Positions 23,218 through 35,913 of a stretch of 64,000 nt of DNA are shown piece after piece. The stretch covers positions 131,206,754 through 131,270,753 of the forward strand of contig CP136061.1 in the NCBI GenBank assembly GCA_032622095.1. The letters run 5' to 3'. How positions within the stretch are numbered: the stretch's first letter is position 1; every line of letters starts with the position of its first letter. A model generated the notes under the pieces. That model was not told where the DNA came from, ran no database searches, and saw only the letters and a program-made list of their open reading frames with translations. The DNA is from Siphonodentalium dalli. Taxonomy: Eukaryota > Mollusca > Scaphopoda > Gadilida > Siphonodentaliidae. The translations under genes and the position numbers were made by a program.

Positions 23218-23486
23218 AATTAACATTCATGAGTGCCAGTGCATGATATTAACCATGCGCAGGCATCCATAGAAATCATGCCTTAGATATGGATATTTGT
23301 AAATTACAGTAATGGCTATGAAATTTCAGCCTAAGACAAGTTAGACAACATGGGTGATGCAGTTGGAAATTTCATGTTTATTATTATTGTTAGACACCGT
23401 CTCACACTGAAAAAGACTAGTATCTGACCCCATCTCTTCATCATTGCATGCATGTATATTAATTTACTAATCCTAAAATGACTTAA

Positions 23487-24345
23487 CACATTGAGTGCCA
23501 ACTATGGGTAATCTTGTACTACATTATATTCCAGAGGACCACTACGAGTTATCTCGTACTCTATATGGGGTCTAGATGTTCTTCTGTAGAAATTTAAGAA
23601 ATTGAGTTCCCCACGTATTAAACATGATTTCAACCAGCTTAGGAAGCTCAAATATATATGTGATGTGAGTGATGCCACTCTCTGTAATAAAGCAACCTAA
23701 TTGATGCTGAAAGTATAGTTATACTGACGCATTGGTCCCTAACTCTGTTGTGCCGTCTGAATTGGCATTTTATGATTAGATCCACAAAAGCTCCTAACAT
23801 TCCACTCAAGAATAACTACTTTGTTTGTGTATTTGAATAGTTGACATCAATTTTGAAGTAGCATGATCACACATGTAAGATTGTATTTCTCAAAATTTAG
23901 GTACGAGATAACTCGTAGTCAGCCACCAACACCACCCATCTAAACCTGGAATGTGGGATATGATATTCTCCAGGTGTGACAACGAGTTATGTCACAGTCA
24001 GAACTAGCGCAGGCTACTCCAAAAGGTCAAATCAGCACAAGTTTATTATTTGCAATATCGAACTTGATCATCTAATGGGAGTACTCATGAGAAAAACTTG
24101 GCAAAGTGTGGGTATGAGATTACTCATAGTCGGCACCCAGCCAAAATACAATGAGATGGCATTGCTCTGTGCCGACTATGAGTTATCTTGTAGTGCGTAT
24201 ATGGCATGTTTTTATGTGATCCAAGCTGATACATGCCCAGTTTTGGGGTTTGAGGGTGGGTATATGGTGCAATCTGCCTATTTAATACATAATCTAAAGT
24301 TGGAACCCTGGAATGTTACACTATAGGGTTCCAGCACTCAATGTG
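23487..24345. mobile_element. TTAA-flanked family E element
   Basis: Ends are cacattgagtgccaac and gttccagcactcaatgtg, with TTAA at 23483-23486 and 24346-24349; length is 859 bp. It carries repeated near-palindromes of the form tacgagttatctcgta at about 23546, 23900 and, diverged, 24112-24195. The last two sit as inverted partners with agtcggcac/gtgccgact. The frame inside at 23976-24326 has no recognisable domain. Confidence 0.75.
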
Positions 24346-24349
24346 TTAA

Positions 24350-24557
24350 TACTAACTTATTCAATTCCGTGAATTTTGAATTAGTATATTTACATTTTAA
24401 ATCAGTCACAAACCGGTGGGAAGCTAACACAAGTGGGTAGAGGGGTAATGTCACAAGAGCTATACTTGACCATCACCTCAGAATTGGCAACCATGTTATG
24501 TTAAACTAATTAACAGGTCTCTTTCGGGTGGTTTCTATAGAACATCAAAGTGGGTTA
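24350..24557. other. Intergenic stretch
   Basis: A short AT-rich spacer with nothing recognised. Confidence 0.4.
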
Positions 24558-26017
24558 GGGGAAGCCAAATTGACAGTTAATAAATAATTGAGCTCGAGCA
24601 CAATAAGGAATCTCTCGCTTAAGCGCAATAAGAATATTCCTTATTGCGCTTAAGCACAATAATATCTTCTCTTATTGCACTTAAGCTCAATTAGATTTTC
24701 CCTAATTGCAAATTAGGAATTCCTTATTGCGCTTAAGTGTAATTAACATCTCCCTCATGAGACAGGGACATATCCAGGCCGTTTTTCATACTGTTTACCG
24801 GTTTGGGTGCCCAAAAAAAAAATTTGACAACAATTTAGGTCCCAATTCATATCATAACAAGATGCAAATTATTTATATATTTTATATATATATATTGACA
24901 TAAGACATTTAAGTTTACAGAAATATTTAAGTTTAACAGTTGGAATCATACTGTAAAAGTATGTTTGGCTTTATCTAGCTTTCATCTGTTAAAATTTCAA
25001 ATAGTTTGAGTTCAGGTTTGTTATCATTCAGCCTTCAGACTTCAGTATTTCAATCAAAAACAGTACAGGAACAGTGACAATTTGATCAAATAAACCTGGT
25101 TATCAGGTGGTAACTCATAACACCAAATGAAAAATTAACATAGAGATTAGTACTAATAGTAATTACCAACTTAATAGACATTGTTTCTGTACTAGTATAT
25201 TATGTATGTGTCTCTCACTTGAATTTTAGAAAATAGCCTATTATATGAATTAGAGTGATAATGGTAAGTCTCATTTCAAGCAGGATAAGCATAATCCATT
25301 GAACCAAAAGATATCTGACAATAACTTATAAGCATTTCCAATCCATACATATATAAAAAATTTCCAAAGTTATGGTTGAGAAACTTGATCAAATTGACCT
25401 CTCAGTAAAATTCAAAATACTGACTCAAAGAGCCCTAGATTAACTCTCAATGCAATTGCAGCAATGGATTTTCAAAAAATTTCCAGGGGGAAGAATGTAA
25501 CCCCACCATCAGCAGGGGGTCACCCCCTCCCAAACCTTCCTCAGCTCAGGCCTTCAGGATATGCCTTCGGAATATCATTGCCCAAAAACAGGTGTCCCCA
25601 AAAAATCCCTGGATTTTTCACTGTGAGATCACCCCTCTGCAAATAGTAGAATCCGAATAGGCCTTCATTTGGACAGTCACCAGGTCACCTCACCAATAAA
25701 CTCACCCATCGTGCAATGGACTACACCATTTGAATTACAGGGAGTTTATGTAATGTGGCTAATCGCGCTTATGCGCAATAAGGAAGATTTTTATTGAACT
25801 TAAATGCAATTAGCTCTTATTGTGCTTAAGTGCAATAAGAATATTCATTATTGCACTTAAGCACAATAAGAAAATTCCTTATTGCACTTAAGCACAACTA
25901 GAGATTCCTTTTTGTGCTTAAGCGCAATTAGATCTTCCCTTATTGTGCTTAAGCGCAATTAGAGATTCCTTATTGCGCTTAAAGTCAATTATTTATTAAA
26001 TGTCAGTTTGGCTTCCC
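24558..26017. mobile_element. Family D element with AflII-palindrome arrays at both ends
   Basis: Ends are gggaagccaaattgacag and ctgtcagtttggcttccc-like (right end read tgtcagtttggcttccc), each followed inward by ttaataaataattgag. Inside each end lies an array of interlocked palindromes built on cttattgcgcttaagcgcaa (24585-24750 and 25760-25990). The spacers (gaatattcc, agatcttccc, agagattcc) are partly palindromic themselves. The middle is non-repetitive with no domain. A related array is at 38773-39370. Confidence 0.7.
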
Positions 26018-26464
26018 ATAGTGTATGGAACATCTTTATATATATGTCAAATTGCACATGCAGGGTGGGTGGAGTCGATTTGATATTATAGATGCGCGCA
26101 CTATAGTCTAGGTCGAGGTCAAGGACGAGTATAGCTCTTGCGACATTACGGCTCTACTACCACACAAGTGGCTGTCACATGTGCAACAATGCAGCCATAG
26201 TAAGGCCATTCAACAGAGATTCATTATTTCTCATCAGACTCTTTTCTGAGAATGGGGCGGGTGGGCATTTTTTTTTTTTTTGTATTGTATCTTCTAAGTC
26301 AACTCATAGTAAATTTAGACAATCACTTTTTTGTCATTTAGATGTGTATATGTGGTTAAAATTGGAATATTGGTCAGAAGTTAATCCGAGATGATTTGCA
26401 CGGGCCCTCCCAGAGTATGATATGAATATTAATGATAGTGCACATTGAACTGCAGAAATCATGG
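26018..26464. other. Intergenic stretch
   Basis: It contains a T run and short frames without recognisable content. Confidence 0.45.
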
Positions 26465-27455
26465 CCAATATTAATGAAAGTGTCAATGACACTAGCTCAA
26501 TGTTGAAAGGGAATAATTTCATGTGCTACAGTCAATGGAGCGATTAGGAATGCAGTAAGTTGAAATATCTAAGTAATACTAGATTATCAACATGAAGAGA
26601 GATATATATATAAAGTAAAATCAAAGTTGGTTGCTGGCGGCTATGTTTTCGAATGAAATTCAAAAACATTTGATGGCTTCCATCTATATATCAATATCAA
26701 GATTAGTATGAAGTTAGGTGATGATAGGCTGAGGGAAGTGGACTGTAGGGTGTGCCAAAGGATTTAGTCATGATGGCTGCCGGTGGCTATGTTTTATGGC
26801 CGAATGACCCCAAAATGACTTGTTCCCATCTACATGTCAATAATGCCCATGACAAAAATACATTATGATCCGACCAAAGGTACAACCTGTAGCTCATGCC
26901 AAAGAATTGAGTCATGCAAAGAGAAAAATCCAAGATGGCTGCCGGCAGCCATGTTTTATGGCCGAATGACACCAAAATGACTCATTCCCATCCACATGTC
27001 ATTGTTAACGTCCATGACAAATTTCATTTTGATTTGACCAAAGGTTCGACCTGTAGCCCGTGCCAAATGATTTTGTCATTCAAAGAGTAAAATCCAAGAT
27101 GGCTGCTGGAGGCCATGTTTTATGGCCGATCGACCCCAAAATGACTCGTTTCCCATCTACATGTCAATATTAACATCCATGAGAAATTTTATAATGATCC
27201 GACCAAAGGTACGACCTGTAGCCCATGCTAATGGGTTGAATTTTGAAATCCAAGATGGCCACTGGTGGCCATGTTTTTTTTCTCCAAATGACCCCAAAAT
27301 GACTTGTTCCCATCTACATGTCAATGTCAACAGCTATGACAAATTTTATAATGATCCGACCAAAGGTACGACCTGTAGCCCGTGCTAAAGGAAATTGTTG
27401 ATGAATCACACACGCACACATGAACACACGCACGGACGACGGATACCAAACCATG
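26465..27455 (-). mobile_element. Tandem-core element B, reverse orientation, split by a 5.7-kb insertion
   Basis: It begins with the reversed right end (aatgaaagtgtcaatgacac) and has 4-5 core units with cgaccaaaggtacgacctgt and ccaagatggc. It runs to cggacgacggataccaaacc atg at 27455, where the big palindromic element starts. The missing tip, atggcaatagctcaaacttt, resumes at 33141. The two parts are one B element. Confidence 0.8.
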
Positions 27456-29175
27456 TAGTGGAGCGGACGGAACCGATTTCAGAAAGTTTAGTCCATCGGC
27501 ACCACACACGGGCTTGTGATACATCATTTTGAAGGTTATGACATTCCGCATCGGATAGGACCCGGTGTGAAATATACAAATGATGCAAAAGATGATTTTT
27601 AGCTGATTAAGTGCCAAAATTCCGCAAAAATCCCTGTTTTTGTAAAATTTGGCAAAATGAGAAATAAAAGTATAGAAACGCGAACATTTTGCACTAAAAT
27701 ATTGTAGTCTACATATCTCTAGAGATTTACTATGATAGTGGTACGATTTCTCTGATATAACGAAGATTTTTTTTAGATTTATTGTAAAAATAGACAAAAC
27801 AGCGCAATTTTTCAATTTTTTGGCCTCACTTAATGGGCGATAGATCAATATTGTTTCGACCGGGGATATCGTATATAGTCTAGAAAAGTGCGTATATATA
27901 TACCGCATACGACAGTATGCTGAATATGTCATCATATTTAACACGTGATGTGTTATGTAAGATTATTTCAACCCTCACCCCAAAATTCAGCAAAAAGTCA
28001 GTTTTAGGGAAATTCGGCATAAATGAACACAAAAGAACAGGTATTCGGGATATGTTTGTGCTACGATATAGCAGGTTACACACTTATAAATACAAAGTGA
28101 TGCAATGCCATGATTGCGGTGATATATGTAAAAATTTCTTAAATTTACGTGGAAAATAGACAAACAAATCATTCATTTTCAGTTGTTTCGCCCCCTCTTA
28201 ATAGGCGATTATTCATTATTGCATTGAATGGAGATCCCGTATATAATATAGAAACTTGTGGAAATATATACTGCATATGGTTGTAGGATAAGGATGTCAT
28301 TCTTTGCCATAGATGCTATGTGGTGGTAGATTGTGTCACCCCCCACCCCAAAATTCAGAAGAAACAAAATCAGTTTTAGAAATTTCGGTATGGCAGAATA
28401 CAAAAGCACAACTCTGATTATTTTGTGCTATTATATTGAAGTGTACACACTTCGAGATATACATTATGATAACGTCATGGTATAATTTACAGATGGCAAC
28501 ATTTCAGAGTTTTCTGATGAAAGTAGACCGAAAATCCTGAAATATAAACTTGTTTTGCCCCTCTATATACATGGGTGATAATTCAATTCAATTTTGAACA
28601 ATAATCCAGGACAAACTCTCAAGAGTTGACGAGACACATAATGCATATGAATGTTTTCGGATTGTATCATCTTCTGTCGCATTTGTTTGGTTACGGTATT
28701 GCACCCATCGCCACAACAATACAATACATTGCAAGATGAGACAAACACGGAATATTCCTATACACATTTATGCATTAATATACACATACCTTATCAAGCT
28801 GAGGCTTTTGATAGTTACTTGAGTTGAGAAATTACATCATTGTACATGTTTACTTCGCATAATATAGCTTCACAGTTGTATAAGAATATACGTATTGGGA
28901 GGTTTAGTGATTGCTAATAACCAGGTTCAGCCACAGTACATGTAACTTTTAACGTGTGTTGCCATTACCAACGGAATCACCTGACTCACATGACCATTCC
29001 GCTTACACGTACACCATCAAACAACCGTTTAGACGTTTTGTGTCAAATGTGCAGCATTGCGAAATGTGTATCAGTGGGGTGTCCAATCTTTATATCAATC
29101 GACGAACCTGTGCTTAGTGAACTTTTGTTAAATTCTTCAGCAGCGGTGACCGCGCCGTTACATTTCCAAAATGGG
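27456..29175. repeat. Left arm of the large palindromic element
   Basis: It matches the right arm in inverted orientation apart from an extra block at about 28475-29040, which has no partner. That block is either an insertion in the left arm or a deletion from the right one. Confidence 0.78.
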
Positions 29176-30169
29176 TCGTTGGTACGACTTCCTCTACACC
29201 GTAGGTCGTCTGCAACCTGGAACCGATGGAAGCCAAAGTTTGTTTGTATCTGGGTGCAGAAATGTTCTCCAATGCGGTCGCATAGCCTACTATTCTTCGA
29301 TACACATAATAGAGGGTTTTTAGTTACCAATGGGCATGAACTACCCACGAGAGGGCACAGCCATTAAGGTGAGCTCGCGATCTCACCACATCTATTCGTG
29401 GCTCAACCCTGCAAGTTGAGCCAAGGGGTCGTGTTTGGAATGAACCTGCAGCCACCCGGGACTTGATGTTACCCCCCATGGCTGCCACTTCCCTTTAATC
29501 ATATAATAGAATATTTGTTTTACATCAACGGTACTGTACAACCAGTATATATACTGTATTTCTGTGGCTCTCCTATCTGAGAGTCATCATCCATGACTTT
29601 GCCCTATGGGGACCTTCCCACAGTATTTGGGGTTTTAATGCGTCACGATCTTCTTGGTCACAGCCATAAAATCGAGCCTTGTCATCAACCTTGCGATGTT
29701 CTTTAATTCTATATATCGTCCTTGAATCCCCCTTGGGGTACCATGGCGCCGTTTTGGGGTTGGGCCATATTTCTTGGAATATGATGACGAACAGATGCCG
29801 TAATATCTCCAAGGCCTTGGTCATTACATGTCAAATTTATCTGACCATGTATGTCTGCCAATGTGTCAGGAAGAATATATTTCTCCTGTGCATTTGGTTT
29901 CACTTCAGGATAGGGTGGTTTTGGTTCAGCTCTTTGAAACCCATCCTCATTGCTTATATGGTAGCAGAAAGTACTGCTGTATTGTCATGTGATCATATAG
30001 ACCATAATAGGTTCGTTTAGCTTTCTGAGCATTTGTGAATTTCCAGACCTTCCAGGAGTCACATATGGCATATTCTGCCAGTATCTGTGTTCTAGAGCTA
30101 CCATAGCTGGTGCCTATCGATCCATGCTGCTTATCGAGGTATAAGTGGGCTCTTGATCATCAGTTTCAA
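29176..30169. other. Inner spacer of the large palindromic element, left of the protease fragment
   Basis: It follows the protease on the - strand, where reverse transcriptase would be expected, but I cannot recognise RT motifs. Frames at 29573-29903 have no domain I know. Confidence 0.4.
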
Positions 30170-31438
30170 TTAAGTTCCAATTACTTCTGGGGAATTTGTG
30201 TCGATGTGCTTTGACAAGTGACGAGAAGATGGCAGAGTTTCCGATGAGTCAGATGATACAACTCGGTATGCCTTGTTCGTTTCGTTGGACTCAATGATCA
30301 GCAGCTTGTGTGCTACATCATTTATGTAACATATGGTCTTTATCTTCCGATAAGTAGTCATACAGTTTCTTGAGAGCATGGACACTGTTGCTCCAGTACC
30401 AATCAGAAACCTCACTGGCTGCCCATACAGATTGCAATATAAATACAGCTCCCCTCTTCAGAAGAGCTGTATCTAACAAACTCGTTGGAGTTACGATGTC
30501 CACTTGTGTTCTGCTGGTCTCCCCTACCACGATATGCATTATGGCACATGTCGCGTGGATTGTGAGAAGTTCTGCATCTGGTGCGTTCTTTGTATTCGTT
30601 CGTGTTATAATCAGGATTATCATTATAATTATGTCTCCATTGTCTATCGTCACGACAGTCCCTCCAGGACTCATTTGTGTTACCCTTTTTCTCCTTGTTT
30701 TGGTTCTCCAAGTTTGTCATTCTTTGTTAATCTCCCCTTTACACCTCTTCACATCAGTCAATATTTGTTTTATGTCCTTCATCTCAGATATGGACTGTGA
30801 TGTCTCGGATGGTTGTGAGCTATTTTGAGCTTTCCCATTAGAACCAGTTTGGGGCTTCAGTTCATCTCTTATCTTTTTTAGTTCTTCAAACTCTATATTT
30901 TTGCTTTGTGTTGTGTCTGCTTCATTTACTACCCTAGCATAGTGTTTAGCCCTATGTTTTTCAGACTTGGCAAAAGCCTCTAATTCAAATGCATGTCTTA
31001 TGCTCTCACCAAGAGAGCCCAGTCGTGCTTGTTGTACAATGAGCTGTATATATATATCTGGATCATACAACCCACCAATGAATTGGTCCTTTGCCAAGGT
31101 GTCTCTCAATTCATGTGTTGCAGTATGATATAATATATTGGTCAGACGTCGGTAACTCCCCTCCCCCTTGCCCTTTGCCGTCGTGCACGCAATTGTACCA
31201 TCTGGTCAGTCTGGTTTTTGGCAGCAAATCGGCCTTTTATCGCACCAACAAGAACGTGGTAGTCTTCTTCTCGTCCTGGGAGTAGGTCACCGAGTGTTCC
31301 TTGCGCCAATCCTCTCAAGGATGCGCATAGATAAAGGCCCATGTCATCAGTTTCCAATCCATTTATATTGGAACAAATTTCAAAGTGTGATTGGTAATCT
31401 AACCATGATCTTGTGACATCATAGCTATCTGGTGTCAC
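30170..31438 (-). pseudogene. Ty3/gypsy-like gag-protease fragment
   Basis: Read from 31438 down: a gag capsid region (SWLDYQSHFEICSNINGLET, LCASLRGLAQGTLGDL, then a frameshift). DTLAKDQFIGGLYDPD and RHAFELEAFAKSEKHRAKHY follow from 31109, then a Lys/Glu-rich linker and a degenerate basic region. A protease start, MRFLIGTGATVSMLS, is at 30415. The catalytic DTG is GTG, so the protease is dead as it stands. At least two frame breaks occur, and no RT, integrase or LTR is seen. The order gag then protease is as in Mag-like Ty3 elements. Confidence 0.8.
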
Positions 31439-31974
31439 AAATTGTTTCCGTTTTCACCGGATTTTCTAGAACATTTTGGTTCGGGCGATATTTAGCGCAA
31501 TGCATTACAATGGATGCCTACCGTAAATCATTATTTGCTGTGTTGGAACTTGACAGCTTACGCATAATAACCTACTGCACGCATGAATTACGCATATGGT
31601 GCTACAGGTACATCACTAGAATATGTGTTCTTTCTATCAGTTGTCGATTTTCAATAGCTGTAGTTACAATTACGGATTCGAGAAACCCAATTATATGGGC
31701 ACGCGAGTTTTGCATGCATTCATCTAGTGTACAACTAACAATATTTATCTTGTAAACAACATAATTAAATACAAACATAACTATATCACAATACTGTGTG
31801 TGGCAAGAAGATTGAATGCAATGAACGGCACTATTTTCTCCCAAATGGACTCGCAATTGTCACTTCTGTAAAAATGTGTTTAGACCGTACGAAACACATA
31901 CGCCTACTATAAGCTATAATCGTAATCCCTATATGTATAGTACTACTATAATGGTAGTTCATACCAACAACCCA

Positions 31975-33140
31975 TTTGGGAAAAGTAACGGCGTGGTCAC
32001 CGCTGCTGAAGAATTTAACAAAAGTTCACTAAGCACAGGTTCGTCGATTGATATAAAGATTGGACACCCCTCTGATATACACATTTCGCAATGCTGCACA
32101 TTTTACATAATGTATATCTCGATTTGGGTAGACTTCAAAATAATAGCACAAAATAATCGGAGTTGTGCTTTTGTATTCTGCCATACCGAAATTTCTAAAA
32201 CTGATTTTGTTTCTTCTGAAATTTGGGGTGGGGGTAACACAATCTACCACCACATAGCATCTGTGGCGTGGCGAAGAATGACATCCTTATCATACAATCA
32301 TATGCAGTATATATTTCCACAAGTTTTCTATATTATATACGGGATTTCCATTCAATGCAATACTGAATAATCCCCTATTGAGATCTCAGGGGCGAAACAA
32401 CTGAAAATGAATGATTTTTTGTCTATTTTCCATGTAAATTTAATAATTTTTCACATTTATCACCGCAATCATGGCATTTCATTACTTTGTATTTATAAGT
32501 GTGTAACCTGCTATATCGTAGCACAAACATATCCCGAATACCTGTGCTTTTGTATTCATTTGTGCCGAATTTCCCTAAAACGGTGACTTTTTGATGAATT
32601 TTGGGGTGAGGGTTGAAATATTCTTACATAACACATCACGTGTTAAATATGATGATATATTCAGCATACTGTCGTATGCGGTATATATATACGCACTTTT
32701 CTAGACTATATACGATATCCCCGGTCAAAACAATATTGATCTATCGCCCATTAAGTGAGGCAAAAAAAAATGAAAAATTGCGCTGTTTTGACTATTTTTA
32801 CACTAAATCTTTAAAAAATCTTCGTTATATCAGAGAAATCGTAGCACGATCATAGTAAATATCTAGAGATATGTAGACTACAATATTTTAGCGCAAAATG
32901 TTCGCGTTTCTATACTTTTATTTCTCATTTTGCCAAATTTTACAAAAACAGGGATTTTTGCGGAATTTTGGCACTTAATCAGCTAAAAATCATCTTTTGC
33001 ATCATTTGTATATTTCACACCAGGTCCTATCCGATGCGGAATGTCATAACCTTCAAAATGATGTATCACAAGCCCGTGTGTGGTGCCGATGGACTAAACT
33101 CCTACTTCTAGTGAGCTTTTTGAGTTTGTCCGCTCTACTA
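31975..33140. repeat. Right arm of the large palindromic element
   Basis: It is the reverse complement of 27456-28470 plus 29045-29175. It includes gctgctgaagaatttaacaa, paired with the same words reversed at 29120-29150. Frames in both arms are by-products of the repeat. Confidence 0.8.
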
Positions 33141-33190
33141 ATGGCAATAGCTCAAACTTTACAAAGTAAAGTTGAGCTAAAAATGCTGTT
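33141..33190 (-). repeat. Detached tip of the B element split by the insertion
   Basis: atggcaatagctcaaacttt followed by acaaagtaaagttgagct forms the terminal near-palindrome of element B and continues the array that stops at 27455. Confidence 0.8.
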
Positions 33191-34756
33191 AAATTATTAA
33201 CAGGCCCCGCCCCTGAGTGGCCTACAATCTGTCAATTTAAAATTGATTCATAGCAATATATAATTGATGTTCCTTAAGTTATAGGTCAGAAGTTACTGTA
33301 CTTTGTAATAATTATGCCTTCCTATCTGTTGGCCAAGACAAAGCTTTTTGTTTGATATAAGAATAGGACTCCTCACAAAAGACATCCAATTTTTGCGTGG
33401 TAGAATCTGTTTCAGTACATACTTAAATTGGGCACTTACAGAGTTCCAACATCAATGTTTATTTCTTTCTATACATACTACATTAGTACAAACATTCTGG
33501 CAAACTTTTGTTCCGACAGCCAAGTATGCTTACCACTTTTAGTTGCTATACCATAATATTCTATTGTTAAAAGAAGGTATAGTTTCTGTAATAAAAATTG
33601 CATATCGTGATCTATGTACCGTACATATTGCGATAAACACCAAAATCACATATTGTTACACCATAGCATTTTAGTAAATACTTGACCGATGTTTTGTCTT
33701 CGCGTATATGCAATATAGATCATTTATAAATTACAAAAAATTGTAGACGGGTGATAAAATCGGACAGGCGCTAATGAGAAACAAGGCATCTTTGTTGAAT
33801 GGCCTAAACTTCAAAGAACTAAAGTCTAGTAAAGATCCACCTAAATTGCTAATGGCAGTAATGCCCCCCCCCCCCCCCCCCCCCAATCACCCCAAAATAA
33901 ATATCTACACCTCTATATTACTATATAGTATATATATAACAAATATCTACACCTCTATACTATATAGTATAGAGCTGTAGATATTTATTGTTTTCGGATT
34001 TTTGGAGACAAATTTCCAACAATTGTGTTTTTGAACTTGAAGTTGAAGTTAAATTTGGTCAAGAAAGTTGAAGACTCCCAAATTGGCCGAAACATTATAC
34101 TAAACTAAACTATAGACTAACATAAATTGAAAAGATAATAAGAAAAATAAAATGACAGTTCACATCACACGTAAATCTTGGCTTTGAATGAGATTATGTC
34201 AGGTTATTTTCTGCGAGTTGCAAATAAACAGTTCGAATAATCATTCCAATTGACGCGCGTAAATAACTTTTTCAATGGGGAATCCCTAAAACTATTTATA
34301 GCGAAGACGTCATTTGGCAAGTTCCCGCTCAACTTTCAGCAAAATGCGGAATAATTAATATGACCGAGGGGAACGAAACAATATTATACTTGAAAGTATT
34401 CCAACAGAATGTGAAATGTTTTGTTATCATTTGGCAACAGTTTCGCAAAGGAACCAAGGAAATAAATATTATAGCACAACGATGTCTCATTTTTTCGGAT
34501 TTGATAAAATATGGACGATAAGTCATGAATACATATGCTGATCAATGTCGCCATGCATCTCTAAGGCCTACATGCACACGCAATTTAAGTCCCTCCATAA
34601 TTCCAATAATCAAGATTGATCACTGAGTCGCAGCCGTGCTGGATTCAAACAGCCCCGTTCCTTGTTTTCCGAGATTCATCCAGCCCCCGCGGTTCCGTGA
34701 TTTTAGTGCTACAGGTCAAATTTCCGGAGCAGCATTGCCATATAGGCCTATAGGCT
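33191..34756. other. Intergenic stretch with poly-C and a hairpin
   Basis: It contains a 21-C run (33864-33884) and a hairpin at about 33940-33990 (aaatatctacacctctatac and its mirror gtatagagctgtagatattt). An imperfect copy of the hairpin's left arm is at 33898-33915. Nothing else is recognised. Confidence 0.6.
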
Positions 34757-34760
34757 TTAA

Positions 34761-35909
34761 CTCTTTCACTGCCATGCAGCACCACAGACAGATATGCCAC
34801 TGCCAAGCATTCTATATACATGTATAGCATATTCCTGCTATTAATGTGGATTGGGTATTTTTCAATAACTTTCGTATCTGCAGAGCTATTATCACGAAAC
34901 TTGGTATGCATGTAGGTATTGGTCTGGGGAATCGAAAATATGCCCCAGTCCACCACAGTCACGTGACCATGATCACATTATGGTCACGTGACTACAAACA
35001 AGATGGCCACCACCCCAAAATATAAGAACATTTCTGTTTTTCTTAAATTATAACTTTTGTATTTATATAGATATTTTCACGAAAGTTAGTATGTAAGTAT
35101 GTATCAGTATTGGGAATAGAAAATATGTTCTAGTCCGCCAGTGTCCCGTGACCACGATCATGTGACCACAAAACAAGATGGCCGCCATCCCGAAATGTAA
35201 GAAAATGTTAGTACCGTACCGGTATATTGCTGCTAAATACATTGGGTATTTCTCAATAACTTTTGTATCTGTAAAGGTATGTTCGTGAAACTTGGTGCAC
35301 AGTTAGGTATTGGACTTGCGAATTTAAAACACTTCCCAGTCTGCCATGGTCACATGACCGTCACCACGTGCTCACAAAACAAGATCGCCGCCAAACCAAA
35401 ATATAAGAAAAATTCATTATTTCTCAATAACTTTTGTATCTGCAGAGATATTTTGACCAAATATGGTATGTAAGTTGGTATTAGTATTGAGAACCGAAAA
35501 TAATTTTTATATTTCTGCCACATACAGCCACATACATATATTATTGGGTATTAAATTTCTCAATGACTTTTGTATATGCAGCTGCAGAGGTATATTCCTG
35601 AAACTTGGTATGCAGGTAGGTATTGGTCTTTATGGAATGGAAGACACTTCCCATACCAGGAGGGTCACGTGACCGCGACCACTTAATCACAAAACAAGAT
35701 GGCCGACATCCCGAAATTTAAAAAATAAAAAATAAACCGGTAGTTTCTCGTTACAAAATTGATTACATCACGTACACTATTTTCACAGAATAATATAGAG
35801 TCACTCCTCATGGATTGATGTTACGGGACGAATGTGACAAGATTCGATTCAAGTCGCGATCGGCAGTGTATGGGTAATTCGACTCAAGTCGTGATCGGCA
35901 GTGAAAGAG
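34761..35909. mobile_element. TTAA-flanked element G with ~190-base tandem core
   Basis: Ends are ctctttcactgcc and ggcagtgaaagag, with TTAA at 34757-34760 and 35910-35913. The core has four to five units of about 190 bases carrying tcaataacttttgtatctgc, cgaaacttggtatgcatgta, ggtcacgtgacc-like and caagatggccgcc. The right end repeats cgatcggcagtg. Peptides read from it are satellite translations. Confidence 0.8.
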
Positions 35910-35913
35910 TTAA

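Larger units (their letters stand above)
27456..33140. mobile_element. Large palindromic element with retrotransposon fragment inside
   Basis: Ends are tagtggagcggac and gtccgctctacta, with ATG directly outside on both sides (27453-27455, 33141-33143). The arms are long inverted copies, 27488-28470 against 32115-33090, plus 29045-29175 against 31975-32105. The left arm carries about 570 extra bases (28475-29040) relative to the right. Between the arms lie 2.8 kb containing a broken Ty3/gypsy gag-protease. I see no transposase. It may be a foldback transposon that captured a retroelement, or an autonomous element too decayed to recognise. Confidence 0.72.

Noticed and set aside
24585-25990. 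CRISPR-like look of the palindrome arrays
   Set aside because: The host is clearly eukaryotic, spacers are short and repetitive, and repeats vary.
27327-27944. 205-codon open frame on the - strand
   Set aside because: It runs across the border between a B array and the palindromic element arm, so it cannot be one gene.
29335-29470. Possible structured RNA near ctcaccacatctattcgtgg
   Set aside because: No known small RNA signature, no promoter elements, and no second copy noticed.
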